From positions 1 through 64,000 of the forward strand of contig JAZNDW010000029.1 in NCBI GenBank assembly GCA_045588245.1: a DNA stretch of 64,000 nucleotides, given 5' to 3'. The position numbers and the translations under genes are program-made. The stretch comes from DTU064 sp045588245 (GTDB lineage: Bacteria > Bacillota > Clostridia > Oscillospirales > CAG-272). The first letter of the stretch is position 1. Each line of letters begins with the position of its first letter. Shown here piece by piece: positions 51,067 through 60,139 of the stretch. Under the pieces are notes generated by a model. It searched no databases. It saw nothing but the letters and a program-made list of their open reading frames with translations, and had not been told where the DNA came from.

Positions 51067-51732
51067 GTGAATACGATAAAGATAAGCGAAACAAAACTAA
51101 AAGTTATACTGTCGGCGGACGATATGGCAAGCAGTCATATCGCAGGAGACGTCGATTACACAAAGCCCGACGTGCGTGATGCGCTGAAGGCGCTCCTGCG
51201 AAAGGCGGGTCAAAAAGTTGGGTTCGACGTAGACAAAGGCAGATCGTTCATACAGCTTTATCCCGACAAAACGGGGGGGTGCGAGCTGTTTTTAACGCTG
51301 CTTGACGGCAACACATATCTATCTGCGCCGACAGATATGGCAACAGAAGCGGAGGAGAGAATGCCGACAAAGGGAGTGGCAGCGCCGACGGGCGCGGCAA
51401 GATATAAATTCGCGGTGACCGTATACGAATTTTCGGAGCTGACACCTCTGCTTCGTGCGTGCAAACGGCTTGGCGAAAGACGTGGCGCGTGCGTCGGAGG
51501 CGAATTACGCATGGGTGCAAAAGACAGCGCCGTTTACGTTGACGAGGACGGCGGTGTATATTATTTCATTGTGGTCGAATCCGGTTGCGAAAATGAACTT
51601 GAATCAGCAGAGCTGATCTGCGCCGAATACGGCGGCAGCCGCTGCAAAAGCAACGTGTATGCGTACATAAATGAACACTGCAGGATCGTTTGTGACCGCG
51701 GAGCCATAGAAAAGCTCGGCGCGCTGGCATAA
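51067..51732 (+). CDS. mecA: Adaptor protein MecA
   Basis: Adaptor that delivers substrates to ClpC for ClpCP degradation. The 221-residue product starts VNTIKISETKLKVILSADDMASSHI, the usual MecA N-terminal substrate-binding domain, and ends with the ClpC-binding domain (YKFAVTVYEFSELTPLLRACKRL; VYYFIVVESGCENELESA; CRIVCDRGAIEKLGALA). Start GTG 51067 with GGTGGG about 4 bases upstream; the much longer ORF would extend across the divergent gene's start. Followed by a terminator. Confidence 0.85.
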   Translation: MNTIKISETKLKVILSADDMASSHIAGDVDYTKPDVRDALKALLRKAGQKVGFDVDKGRSFIQLYPDKTGGCELFLTLLDGNTYLSAPTDMATEAEERMPTKGVAAPTGAARYKFAVTVYEFSELTPLLRACKRLGERRGACVGGELRMGAKDSAVYVDEDGGVYYFIVVESGCENELESAELICAEYGGSRCKSNVYAYINEHCRIVCDRGAIEKLGALA

Positions 51733-51752
51733 CGGAGGTCGCATAACATATC

Positions 51753-51777
51753 AAAGCCCCGATGTCGGGGCTTTTTT
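51753..51777. terminator. Bidirectional terminator after mecA
   Basis: AAAGCCCCGA-TG-TCGGGGCTTTTTT. Confidence 0.9.
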
Positions 51778-51798
51778 ATGATATTTTGAAGTCGAAGA

Positions 51799-52413
51799 TC
51801 ATTCTTCCTCGTGTGTGAAGAAATTTTTGACGAATTTGCCGATGCCTCGGTCTGTCAAGCCGAAATAATAGCTGATAAAGCCGCAAGCGATCGACGGCAG
51901 CGGAATTACGACGAACCAGAACGACGGAAGTTCCGCAATCGTGGCAACGTCCGAAACGACGAGCATAAAGCCCCAATACATAGCCTGCAAAATGGAAGCG
52001 AGGACTTTGGAAGAACCGCAAAGAGCACCCGCCCAGCCGAGAGCCGGACCCGACTCAGCGCCGAGAACACCCGTGATGATGATGAGAATGCCCAAAATCA
52101 GATTTGGAACGGCGGCGGAAAGTGCGATGTAAAGTCCGCGAAGCGGCATATATTCGGCGCGGCCGCCGTCAAGACGGATCTTATCCTTTTGCCCCTCTTC
52201 CTTGAGCGTCATATAGATGATGTACATATAAAAAAGAATAGAAAAAACGCTTACCCAGAACATACAGGTTCGCTCAACGTTACCCTCGCTGCCGATGGCA
52301 ACGTCAACGGCGGATGCCGCCATGGAGGTCATGAGTCCGAACATGGTCATTCCGATCTGAACGAGGATCAGTTTCCAGATCAGGTAAGAGTCCTTTTTAA
52401 GAAAAGAAAGCAT
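51799..52413 (-). CDS. Uncharacterised membrane protein
   Basis: 204 residues with about five hydrophobic helices (for example LILVQIGMTMFGLMTSMAAS; FWVSVFSILFYMYIIYM; LYIALSAAVPNLILGILIII; FWFVVIPLPSIACGFISYYFG). A cytosolic loop of about 25 residues after helix 2 (LKEEGQKDKIRLDGGRAEY) is followed by short outer loops, and the tail is charged (VKNFFTHEEE). I do not recognise the family. AGAAGGA precedes the ATG by 9 bases. Single gene, convergent with mecA. Confidence 0.65.
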   Translation of the reverse strand: MLSFLKKDSYLIWKLILVQIGMTMFGLMTSMAASAVDVAIGSEGNVERTCMFWVSVFSILFYMYIIYMTLKEEGQKDKIRLDGGRAEYMPLRGLYIALSAAVPNLILGILIIITGVLGAESGPALGWAGALCGSSKVLASILQAMYWGFMLVVSDVATIAELPSFWFVVIPLPSIACGFISYYFGLTDRGIGKFVKNFFTHEEE

Positions 52414-52514
52414 AATTTGATATTCCTTCTAATGTAGTCTTTTTATATTGTATATAATCTTTGCGATAAACGCAAGCGGTGAGAGATAAAATTAACAGAA
52501 AATATATTTTATTG

Positions 52515-52544
52515 TTTACAAGCACTTCATGATTGGTGTATAAT
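52515..52544 (+). promoter_or_regulatory. Promoter of the tyrosine recombinase gene
   Basis: TTTACA (52515-52520), 18-base spacer, TATAAT (52539-52544). Confidence 0.55.
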
Positions 52545-52617
52545 ATTAAATCATACGATTTGTTTTTGTATAAAATCGGGAAGAAATGGATAATCATTGA
52601 CTTGACGGGAGGAGAAT

Positions 52618-53697
52618 ATGGCGCTTATTATGAGTGAGCTTCCCGCGCTTGTGCGCGAGTTTGCATCATATAAACTTTCAATACAGCAGTGCTCTCCGAA
52701 AACGGTTGAAGAATATTGTCTTGACTTACGCACGTTTTTCCGATATATTATAGCAGACCGCCAAGGAATAAGCAAAGACAGTGAAGCGTTTGACGAGATC
52801 GACTGCAGTTCGGTAGACCTTACGCTCATCTCTTCGGTCACTCGACCGGATATATACGAGTTTTTTCTGTACGTCGATTCCGTTCGCAAAAACAAAGCCG
52901 CCTCGAAGGCGAGAAAGCTTTCGGCGATCAAGGCGTTTTATAAGTATCTGACGCAAAAACGCGGGATTATTGAAAATAATCCCGCCGCCGACATCGAATC
53001 GCCGAAAAAGAAAAAGACTCTTCCGAAGTATTTGACGCTTGAAGAGAGTCTCGATCTGCTCAATGCGATCAAAGCTGATACAACCACAAAAACGAAAGAA
53101 CGCGACTATTGCATCGTTACGCTGTTTTTGAATACGGGCGTACGTCTTTCTGAGCTTGTGGGCATATCGTTTCCCGATCTTGATCGCGATCTTCGCTCCG
53201 TCCGCATCGTCGGAAAGGGCAACAAAGAGCGCATCGTATATCTGAACGACGCTTGCCGCGCCGCCATAGCCGAATATCTGCCTCATCGCTCGGCGCAGCC
53301 GACGAAGCTTGCGGGTGAACGCGCGCTGTTCTTGTCATCTCAGGGAAAACGCATCAGCGTAAAAACGGTGCAGTGGCTCGTTGGCAAGTATCTCGATGCC
53401 GCAGGACTTGAATATAAGCGTTTTTCGACACATAAGCTCCGTCACACCGCCGCGACGCTGATGTATCAGTCGGGGCAGGTTGATATTCGAGTGCTTAAGG
53501 AAATATTGGGGCACGAACAGCTTAACACGACGCAGATATATACACACGTTGCCGACGAGGGTATGGAAAAAGCCGTCGCTGCCAATCCGCTTGCGTCCGT
53601 CGGTGTGAAAAATAGCGTTAGCACATCAGAAGCAAACGATTCCGACGCAAAAAAAGCGGGCAAGCCGCGTCGCTCGGCGAAGCGCGTGCCCGACTGA
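52618..53697 (+). CDS. Tyrosine recombinase XerC/XerD
   Basis: Site-specific recombinase, 359 residues, likely for resolving chromosome dimers at dif. Seen: the N-terminal SAM-like core-binding domain (KTVEEYCLDLRTFFRYI), then the catalytic domain with R in NTGVRLSELVG, K in GKGNKERIV, HxxR in FSTHKLRHTAAT, H in ILGHEQLNTT and nucleophile Y in QIYTHV. The C-terminal 40 residues are an additional Lys/Ser-rich tail (SDAKKAGKPRRSAKR). GGGAGGAG precedes the ATG. Chromosomal setting beside pgsA favours a housekeeping Xer rather than a phage integrase; no dif-like site was searched for decisively. Confidence 0.9.
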   Translation: MALIMSELPALVREFASYKLSIQQCSPKTVEEYCLDLRTFFRYIIADRQGISKDSEAFDEIDCSSVDLTLISSVTRPDIYEFFLYVDSVRKNKAASKARKLSAIKAFYKYLTQKRGIIENNPAADIESPKKKKTLPKYLTLEESLDLLNAIKADTTTKTKERDYCIVTLFLNTGVRLSELVGISFPDLDRDLRSVRIVGKGNKERIVYLNDACRAAIAEYLPHRSAQPTKLAGERALFLSSQGKRISVKTVQWLVGKYLDAAGLEYKRFSTHKLRHTAATLMYQSGQVDIRVLKEILGHEQLNTTQIYTHVADEGMEKAVAANPLASVGVKNSVSTSEANDSDAKKAGKPRRSAKRVPD

Positions 53698-53734
53698 CCG
53701 ATCCGCCACCACCGAAAGGAGAACATAAAACTAA

Positions 53735-54313
53735 ATGAACAAAGTCGATTTCAAAAATCAAAAAATCATAACGATTCCAAATATACTTTCAGTGATCCGC
53801 ATTCTTTTGGTTCCCGTTATTCTTTACCTGCATATCGTCGCAAAGCAGTATGTGTTCTGTGCGATCGTTATTGCGGTGTCGTACCTGTCGGATATTGCGG
53901 ACGGAGTGATCGCACGCCGATTCGGCATGATCTCGGACATCGGCAAGCTGCTCGATCCGCTGGCGGATAAGCTGACGCAAGCATCACTGCTCGTGTGCAT
54001 TTCGCTCGCACACGATCTTGGGTGGATACTTTTCGCGCTTCTCGCCGTAAAGGAGCTTATGATGGGACTTACGGGATACTTCGCGGTTAAGAGAACCGGC
54101 GTCGTTTCAGGAGCAAAATGGTTCGGCAAAGCGTGCACCGTCGTTCTCAATTCCATGTTCGTACTCATGCTTTTCGTTCCGACTCTCGACGATACGGTGT
54201 TCTACGTTCTGGCATCGATCTGCGCTGTGGCAATGCTCGCATCGATGTTTGCGTATATTCGCTTTTTCACGCCCAGATTCTACGGCGAAAAGAATAAAAC
54301 AGAAACGAAATAA
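53735..54313 (+). CDS. pgsA: CDP-diacylglycerol-glycerol-3-phosphate 3-phosphatidyltransferase
   Basis: Makes phosphatidylglycerol-phosphate, first committed step of PG and cardiolipin synthesis, in the membrane. 192 residues, about five helices, with the CDP-alcohol phosphotransferase motif complete as SDIADGVIARRFGMISDIGK and then LLDPLADK. N-terminal IPNILSVIRILLVPVIL is typical of PgsA. GAAAGGAG precedes the ATG. 37 bases after the recombinase gene, so possibly co-transcribed. Confidence 0.95.
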   Translation: MNKVDFKNQKIITIPNILSVIRILLVPVILYLHIVAKQYVFCAIVIAVSYLSDIADGVIARRFGMISDIGKLLDPLADKLTQASLLVCISLAHDLGWILFALLAVKELMMGLTGYFAVKRTGVVSGAKWFGKACTVVLNSMFVLMLFVPTLDDTVFYVLASICAVAMLASMFAYIRFFTPRFYGEKNKTETK

Positions 54314-54360
54314 ACGAGCTGCAGCTCGTAAAAGAAGCCCCCAACGTTGGGGGCTTCTTT
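54314..54360 (+). terminator. pgsA terminator (double palindrome)
   Basis: ACGAGCTGCAGCTCGT (54314-54329) is a perfect 16-bp palindrome. Next to it, 54331-54360 is a perfect 30-bp palindrome (AAAGAAGCCCCCAAC and complement) ending in TTT. Confidence 0.85.
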
Positions 54361-54399
54361 TGTTTGTGCGGACATCTTTCTGTGTGCGGATATTCCCGA

Positions 54400-55980
54400 T
54401 CAATCGTCTGTGTCGCGTTCGGATTTGATGATGTCGCCGGTTATTGCGTTGATATCGTATTCGTAATCGACGTTAGCGGATTCAAATTCGATCTCGTATG
54501 CGAGAACTCCGTCGTCGGAATCAAGCTCGCAAGAATAATCTCTGATGTCGTCCGCACTGACACCTGCGTGCTCAAGCGCGATCTCTTTTGCCTTCTCTTT
54601 GCCGATGAGGGTGGGGGACGTCGTATCCGACGGAGAGTCGGGCTGTGCGGAGGAGGAATTGCCCGTCGCAGCGCCGCCTTCGCGTTCACGCTCGCATTTG
54701 ATGATGGTTCCGGTAACTGCATTGATCTCGTAGTCGTATTCGATGCCGTCAGCGTAAAATTCGATCTCATACTTGACGACTCCGTCGTCGCGCTCGCGCT
54801 CTGCCTTAAGACCCTTTACGTCATCAGCCTTCACACCCGCATGAGTAAACGCGATCTCTTTGGCTCTGTCCTCTGTGATCTCGGTCGTGGTATTCTGACC
54901 ATTTGAGGGAGCATTTGTGCCGTTGTTACTATTTGTGTTTGTATCGGTGTCGGCGGGCGCCTTGTCGCTGCCGTTGTTTGTGTTATTGCTGCTGCCGCCG
55001 TCTTTGTCGACGTCAAATTCTACAATAGCGCCGGTAACTGCGTTGATCTCGTATTCGTATTCAACGCCGTCGTGACGAAATTCAACGTCGTACACCATAA
55101 CGCCGTCGTCAAAATCGAGCTCAACCTTTTCAAACGCAGCGTCATCGAGCGTCACGTTTGCGTGCTCTGCGGCGATCTGCTTTGCCACGTCTTCGCCGAG
55201 GTAAGATTTGTCGCTTGCTTCGCCCTTCGATTCTACGTGCTCAAGCGTCGTTCCGGCAGACGTGGAGATAAGATTCAGCTCGTTGATCGAAAGCGAAACG
55301 AGATCTGCAAAGGTGTATAGATCGTTTGCTGTGACGATGTCGGAGATAAGCTGTGCTTTGCCAAGTGTGATGTCGAATTCTTCGGCAAGGGAGGTGAGCT
55401 TTTCGGTTTTGTCGATAGTCTGGCTCATAACGGCACCGTTAAAAGCTTCCGTTGAGAGCATGGAGTTGATCTTTTCGGCAAGCTCTGCCTGTAAAGCGGA
55501 GCTTCGTTCGGTGTTTTTGCCATCTACGCTGATGAGAATGGAGTTTGCAAGGTCGTTGAGATAACCGTTGCGGAGCATCGATCCGACGAGGGCGTTGATA
55601 ACGACATCGATGTCGGCGCCGTTAAAGTTCATATCGCCGATGATGAGTTCGCCGTCGGCATTCTTTGCTTTCACGTCGAGGACGCGTTCGTTTTTGGAGA
55701 TTTCGATCTCAATGCTGGGGTTTACGTCGAGGGATACGACGGTTGCCGCCGTATAATTGTTGGAGTAGAAGATTCCTCCGAGCACGGCGAATACGAATAT
55801 GGCTGCTGCCACGCCAAATGCGGTTATGCTCTTAATAACCGAGCGCTTTTTCGTTACGTTTGTCATAATGATTGCCTGTCCTTTCTGTCCTGTGGCGTTT
55901 TTGATAACGGCATCTTTGACATCCGGAACAGCAAGTGTAAACGCGCGCTTGATTCTTGCGTTAATATCCTTGTTTTTCAT
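54400..55980 (-). CDS. RsgI-type anti-sigma factor with three PepSY repeats
   Basis: 526 residues, single membrane helix (about 54-76; SITAFGVAAAIFVFAVLGGIF). The cytosolic N-terminus should hold the sigma factor. Immediately outside is an RsgI-like domain (AATVVSLDVNPSIEIEISKN, to about 260). Then three PepSY repeats follow, each ending in a variant of YEYEINAVTGAI (about 300-360, 395-455, 470-526), separated by Asn/Thr/Ser/Asp-rich linkers. Start ATG 55980 with AAGGAG 9 bases upstream; the longer ORF would overlap the sigma gene. It follows the sigma gene directly. The outside domains probably sense a wall or peptide signal. Confidence 0.85.
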   Translation of the reverse strand: MKNKDINARIKRAFTLAVPDVKDAVIKNATGQKGQAIIMTNVTKKRSVIKSITAFGVAAAIFVFAVLGGIFYSNNYTAATVVSLDVNPSIEIEISKNERVLDVKAKNADGELIIGDMNFNGADIDVVINALVGSMLRNGYLNDLANSILISVDGKNTERSSALQAELAEKINSMLSTEAFNGAVMSQTIDKTEKLTSLAEEFDITLGKAQLISDIVTANDLYTFADLVSLSINELNLISTSAGTTLEHVESKGEASDKSYLGEDVAKQIAAEHANVTLDDAAFEKVELDFDDGVMVYDVEFRHDGVEYEYEINAVTGAIVEFDVDKDGGSSNNTNNGSDKAPADTDTNTNSNNGTNAPSNGQNTTTEITEDRAKEIAFTHAGVKADDVKGLKAERERDDGVVKYEIEFYADGIEYDYEINAVTGTIIKCEREREGGAATGNSSSAQPDSPSDTTSPTLIGKEKAKEIALEHAGVSADDIRDYSCELDSDDGVLAYEIEFESANVDYEYDINAITGDIIKSERDTDD

Positions 55981-55982
55981 CG

Positions 55983-56555
55983 TTACCGTTCTCCTTTCGT
56001 TAACAGCTTTTTCAGCTTGTGGATTGCCCGTGAATATTTTGAAAGAACAGTAGGCAGTGCGAGATCTAACATTTCGGCGATTTCTCTGTGGCGGAATCCC
56101 GACACTGCATGCAGGATAACGATTTCGCGTTCCTCGTCGGATAGCGAAGCGAGGCACTCGCGAAGGACAATTCTGTCTTCGAGCGTTGCTTCCTCTTTGT
56201 CATCGAGCACGTTGACGGCATCCTCTATCGGAATAAACGAATTTGTCTTATGACGGCGGAGTTTCATATAGCAAAGGTTGCGTGTGATTGTCATTATCCA
56301 CGCCATCGGTTTTTTCTCAGGCTTGTAGCTTTCCGCCGAGTTCATAATGCTGATGTAGCATTCGTGGAGCACGTCTTCTGCGTCGTGTCTGTTCTTCAAA
56401 ATTGAAAGCGCGTAGGCGAACACGGATGCGTAGGTCATATCATAGATGCGGCCGAGCGCGTCTGTGTCGCCGCCTACTATGTCGGAAATATATTTCTCGA
56501 GAGCTTCACTGTCCGTGAGTATAGCTTCTATTACTGACGTCAAGTAAAGAAACAT
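55983..56555 (-). CDS. ECF-type RNA polymerase sigma factor
   Basis: 190 residues. Region 2: DALGRIYDMTYASVFAYALS, then NRHDAEDVLHECYISIMNS and KPMAWIMTITRNLCYMKLRR. Region 4: LSDEEREIVILHAVSGFRHR, then EIAEMLDLALPTVLSKYSRA. An N-terminal extension of about 20 residues (MFLYLTSVIEAILTDSEALEKY) is present. Start ATG 56555, with AAAGGCGG 8 bases upstream; the in-frame GTG at 56564 falls in that SD. Paired with the RsgI-like gene, whose start lies just past its stop. Between 56565 and 56806 no gene was found; an AT-rich inverted repeat sits at 56615-56639. Confidence 0.9.
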   Translation of the reverse strand: MFLYLTSVIEAILTDSEALEKYISDIVGGDTDALGRIYDMTYASVFAYALSILKNRHDAEDVLHECYISIMNSAESYKPEKKPMAWIMTITRNLCYMKLRRHKTNSFIPIEDAVNVLDDKEEATLEDRIVLRECLASLSDEEREIVILHAVSGFRHREIAEMLDLALPTVLSKYSRAIHKLKKLLTKGER

Positions 56556-56766
56556 ATCGTTCACCGCCTTTCGTATAGTTAATGCGGGGGAGTACGGTTT
56601 TATTGCATGAATTTTGAAAATTTTTCAAAAAAATTTTCAGCATTCGACACCGTTGCCGTGCGTCCCTAAAAAGAGAGCTTTTTACATATTAATTATAATA
56701 TTATGCCGCGGCTTCTGACAAGTGCGATTTTAACAAAAACGTAAAAACACACGACAGCTATAAAAT

Positions 56767-56798
56767 AAGCCCTCAACGGTGACGTTGAGGGCTTGTTG
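56767..56798 (-). terminator. Terminator of the phosphoribosyltransferase gene
   Basis: AAGCCCTCAACG-GTGA-CGTTGAGGGCTT, 13 bases past the stop codon at 56807. Confidence 0.85.
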
Positions 56799-56806
56799 CT
56801 TATAAA

Positions 56807-57364
56807 TCAGTCGATAGGCTCGCCTTCTTTGTTGAAAAGCGGAAGCTTTTCGATGTAAATGATGTCGTCACGCTTGGCAGCGTCGCCTTCGGCGAGGATC
56901 GCCATGCGTCCACAAACGATACCGCCTGCGGCGTTAACGATCTTTTCAAGGGCGGATACGGATTCGCCCGTGGAGATAACGTCGTCGATGATGAGGATTC
57001 GCTTACCGCGGATCATCTCTGCTTCAGCGGAATCAAGGTAAAGCTTCTGCGCCTTTGCGGTGGTGATGGAGCGAACGTCCACCTCGAAAACACCCGTCAT
57101 ATAAAGCTTCGGTGTTTTTCTTGCGAGGAAGTAACGGCGGTTGCCGTCAAGACGGCACATTTCATGCGTTACGGGAATGCCTTTGGCTTCTGCTGTGATC
57201 ATGTAATCATATTCGGGAGCACGCTTCAAGAGTTCTTTCGCGCAAGCTGTTGTCAGTTCCGTGTCGCCGAACGTAACGAATGCGCCGATGTAGAGATCCT
57301 CGGTGATGGGACAGAGGGGAAGGTTTCTTTCAATGCCGCCGAGCGTGATCTTATAATATTTCAT
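56807..57364 (-). CDS. Type I phosphoribosyltransferase (adenine PRTase-like)
   Basis: 185 residues with the PRPP-binding motif RILIIDDVISTGES (about 122-135) and the PPi loop region near MITAEAKGIPVTHEM. The arrangement is like Apt/XPRT-type purine salvage enzymes or PurR-like domains without HTH. Substrate base cannot be fixed from the sequence. Its hood (GNRRYFLARKTPKLYMTG) is like adenine PRTases that lack close similarity to canonical Apt. Single gene. Confidence 0.75.
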   Translation of the reverse strand: MKYYKITLGGIERNLPLCPITEDLYIGAFVTFGDTELTTACAKELLKRAPEYDYMITAEAKGIPVTHEMCRLDGNRRYFLARKTPKLYMTGVFEVDVRSITTAKAQKLYLDSAEAEMIRGKRILIIDDVISTGESVSALEKIVNAAGGIVCGRMAILAEGDAAKRDDIIYIEKLPLFNKEGEPID

Positions 57365-57701
57365 GACAGTCTCCTATCTTTCAAGATGGAATAATATTAC
57401 GGGAAGAAAGGACAAGAACGCGCCAAGATCGACGCGGACAAACATCTTCCTACTTTATTATAATAATACACTTCTCTTCAAAAGTCAAGATGCCGACGCC
57501 TCGTTAGTTGACTTTGGAGCAAAATTAATATATACTATAATTACAATAAATACAGTTCTGACGTAAAAAATGAAAAAATCGGAAAATTTTCGTTTTTTTC
57601 TGTAACCTTTTCGTTTTTCGCGGTATTAACTGTATAAACAATTACGAAAGGAACGAAAGCGCTTTCGGTGCGGCACGCGCCGCCGAAGCATAGGGATTAA
57701 C
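57365..57701 (+). promoter_or_regulatory. Upstream region of the second ECF operon
   Basis: 337 bases without a credible gene. TGTAACC at 57601-57607 resembles ECF -35 elements, and CGGTAT follows 13 bases later, a shorter gap than the usual 16, so autoregulation is only a possibility. A weak SD precedes the sigma gene. Confidence 0.35.
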
Positions 57702-58205
57702 ATGAACGCTCCTGACATTGAATTCGAGCGAATATACCGTGATCATTACCGCAGGATATATTCGTTCCTCTACAAGCTCTGCAGAAATACCGAAACAGCT
57801 GAGGATCTGACACAGGAAACCTTCTATCAGGCTTATATCTCTCTCGGACGTTACAACGGAAAATGCGAGCTTTTCACTTGGCTTGCCGCCATAGCGAAGA
57901 ATACGTTTTTTAAGTATCTTCGCACGACCAAAAACGAATCCTTAACGATTGACCTTTATGTAACCGACCTTGAAGCGCCGCTTTCAGATGATCCCGGCTA
58001 TCGCCTGCAGCGTGAAGTCGAGATAGCAGACGTAAGACGCGCCATCAACACAATGCCGCCGAAATACAGCGAAGTTTTGGTTTTGCGTATATACGGTGAG
58101 CTTCCGTACGAGGAAATTGCCGCAAAGCTCGGAATTTCCGTTAATTCTGCGAAGGTAATTTTCCATCGCGCCAAGAAACACATCAAGGAGGAAATACTAA
58201 AATGA
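57702..58205 (+). CDS. ECF-type RNA polymerase sigma factor
   Basis: 167 residues. Region 2: FERIYRDHYRRIYSFLYKLC, NTETAEDLTQETFYQAYISL and FTWLAAIAKNTFFKYLR. Region 4: MPPKYSEVLVLRIYGELPYE, then EIAAKLGISVNSAKVIFHRA. No anti-sigma domain of its own. The ATGA overlap with the next gene (stop 58203-58205, start 58202) shows tight coupling to its zinc anti-sigma partner. Confidence 0.9.
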   Translation: MNAPDIEFERIYRDHYRRIYSFLYKLCRNTETAEDLTQETFYQAYISLGRYNGKCELFTWLAAIAKNTFFKYLRTTKNESLTIDLYVTDLEAPLSDDPGYRLQREVEIADVRRAINTMPPKYSEVLVLRIYGELPYEEIAAKLGISVNSAKVIFHRAKKHIKEEILK

Positions 58206-58504
58206 ATAACTGCCAGATAATCCGCGACCTGCTTCCCCTCTATGAGGACCGTGAAACCCGCCCCGAAACAACAATAGCAGTAAAAGAGCATCTTGCCGAA
58301 TGTGAAGATTGCCGCGAATACTATTCTCACGTTTGCCATGTAACACGCTCTATGAAAAATCCGCCCCGTCAGAGCAAATATCAGTATTCGGCGCTTGCAC
58401 GCCGCATTTATCGCAGAAACGCAACGACGCTTGTAGCAGCCTGCACCGTGTTTTTGACGCTTGGATGCATTATAGGTCATATCCTCTTCTCGGGAAAGGA
58501 ATAA
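58202..58504 (+). CDS. Zinc-finger anti-sigma factor
   Basis: 100 residues. The N-terminal anti-sigma zinc domain has HLAECEDCREYY (HxxxCxxC; residues about 30-38) plus an upstream Cys in MNNCQIIRDLLPLYED. One membrane helix (about 75-97; TTLVAACTVFLTLGCIIGHIL) and a very short outer tail (FSGKE) follow, so signal reception would be through zinc release/thiols or the membrane rather than a large outer domain. Confidence 0.85.
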   Translation: MNNCQIIRDLLPLYEDRETRPETTIAVKEHLAECEDCREYYSHVCHVTRSMKNPPRQSKYQYSALARRIYRRNATTLVAACTVFLTLGCIIGHILFSGKE

Positions 58505-58505
58505 A

Positions 58506-60125
58506 ATGAGCACAGTATCAGTTAACGGCGCGCTCTTTCAGCAGCTCCTTCTGTCCGCGGCACAGACACTCGACAGCAATCGTGAAGCTGTTAACAATCT
58601 GAACGTTTTCCCCGTCCCGGACGGCGATACGGGCACGAACATGAGCCTGACAATGAGCGCAGTTTCCGCCAATCACAATCACGACACAACGTCACTTGAC
58701 GTATATTCCGCCGCCGTTGCGCGCGATATGATGCGCGCCGCAAGAGGAAACTCCGGCGTTATCCTCTCGCTCTTCTTCCGCGGCATGGCGAAGGCGTTCC
58801 AGGGACACGCCGAAGCCGACGTTGCGGCGATCACCGCCGCCTTCCGCGAAGGCGCGAAATCAGCGGCTTCCGCCGTTGAAAATCCCGTTGAGGGAACGAT
58901 TCTCACCGTAATGCGCGAGTGCTGCGCCGAAGATTCGGACGCCGCCGATGTTGAGGAGCTCCTTGACGTTTATTACGAAAAGGCGACGGAAGTCCTCGCA
59001 AAGACTCCCGAAATGCTTCCCGCGCTTCGCCGCGCCAGAGTCGTTGACTCGGGCGGCTGCGGCTTCGTCCACATCGTTGACGGTATGCGTCACGCGCTTT
59101 CGGGCGAGCCGATCGAGGTAGCTCCCATGCCGTCGATGCCGCTGCTTTCCGCTGCGGACTTTGATGAATACGATTCGGAGGAGATCAAGTTCTCATTCTG
59201 CACCGAGTGTCTGCTTGACCTTGATGCCGCAGTTCCCTCCGCGATCCTTTCAAACCTGCGCTCGTATCTTTCCACGGTCGGCGACAGCATGGTGCTGACG
59301 GCGGACGAGGAAATATTCAAGCTCCATATCCATACAAACGATCCTATGGACGTTATCAGCCGCGTTATCAAGCTCGGCACGCTTCGCTTCTCAAAGATCG
59401 AAAACATGAAGCTTCAGCACGATGGAATCGCAACGAAGCCGAAAACACCGCAGAAAAAGGAAGTTGAGCGCGCAAAGTACGGCGTTTTCGCCGTATCTCC
59501 CGGAGATGGCTTCTCCGATCTTTTCTGTGAACTTGGCGTTGATCGCATAATTTCGGGCGGACAGAGCATGAACCCTGCCGCAGACGATATTATCGAAGCG
59601 ATCAATTCGTTCCCTTGCGAAAACGCCATCATCCTGCCGAACAATCCCAACATCATCCTCACAGCAAAGCAGGTCGCAAACCTTCTTGACGACGTGAACG
59701 TAATCTCCATCGACACAAAAACGCTTCCGCAGGGCATCTCCGCTATGATAGCGTTCAATAAAGCCCGCACACCTGAGGAAAACCGCGAAGCTATGACGAG
59801 CGCACTTTCCGATGTGAAGTCGTTTTCCGTTACGACGGCGGTCCGCGACGCAGACGCAGACGGCGTTATCGTTAAAAAAGATCAGCTCCTCGGTCTTTTC
59901 GACGGCAAGATCAAGGTTGCCTCCGACAGTCTTGACGAGGTCGTCAGAGGTCTTGTTGAGTTTGCCGAAGACGGTGAGCTTGTCACCGTTTACTACGGAG
60001 AAGATGTTACCGAGGAGGAGGCTGAAGCCGTTGCCGCGATCTATGAAGAATGTATTCCCGGCGCGGACGTAGCAGTGATCCCCGGCGGCCAGCCCGTTTA
60101 TCCTTATATTATTTCCATTGAATGA
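58506..60125 (+). CDS. fakA: Fatty acid kinase FakA (YloV/DAK2 family)
   Basis: Phosphorylates fatty acids bound to FakB, feeding exogenous fatty acids into phospholipid synthesis. 539 residues. The N-terminal DhaL/DAK2 ATP domain holds NVFPVPDGDTGTNMSLTM (about 34-51) and AARGNSGVILSLFFRG (about 78-93). The middle domain contains CTECLLD, and the C-terminal EDD-like part carries GQSMNPAADDIIEAI. Begins right after the anti-sigma stop with AAAGGA as SD, and overlaps or abuts the DegV gene. The FakA-FakB neighbour pair supports the function. Confidence 0.9.
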   Translation: MSTVSVNGALFQQLLLSAAQTLDSNREAVNNLNVFPVPDGDTGTNMSLTMSAVSANHNHDTTSLDVYSAAVARDMMRAARGNSGVILSLFFRGMAKAFQGHAEADVAAITAAFREGAKSAASAVENPVEGTILTVMRECCAEDSDAADVEELLDVYYEKATEVLAKTPEMLPALRRARVVDSGGCGFVHIVDGMRHALSGEPIEVAPMPSMPLLSAADFDEYDSEEIKFSFCTECLLDLDAAVPSAILSNLRSYLSTVGDSMVLTADEEIFKLHIHTNDPMDVISRVIKLGTLRFSKIENMKLQHDGIATKPKTPQKKEVERAKYGVFAVSPGDGFSDLFCELGVDRIISGGQSMNPAADDIIEAINSFPCENAIILPNNPNIILTAKQVANLLDDVNVISIDTKTLPQGISAMIAFNKARTPEENREAMTSALSDVKSFSVTTAVRDADADGVIVKKDQLLGLFDGKIKVASDSLDEVVRGLVEFAEDGELVTVYYGEDVTEEEAEAVAAIYEECIPGADVAVIPGGQPVYPYIISIE

Positions 60126-60139
60126 TCCACGGAGTTATT

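Noticed and set aside
52618..53697. Phage or ICE integrase
   Set aside because: It is next to pgsA with no phage, attachment site or conjugation genes, and its length and motifs fit housekeeping Xer recombinases.
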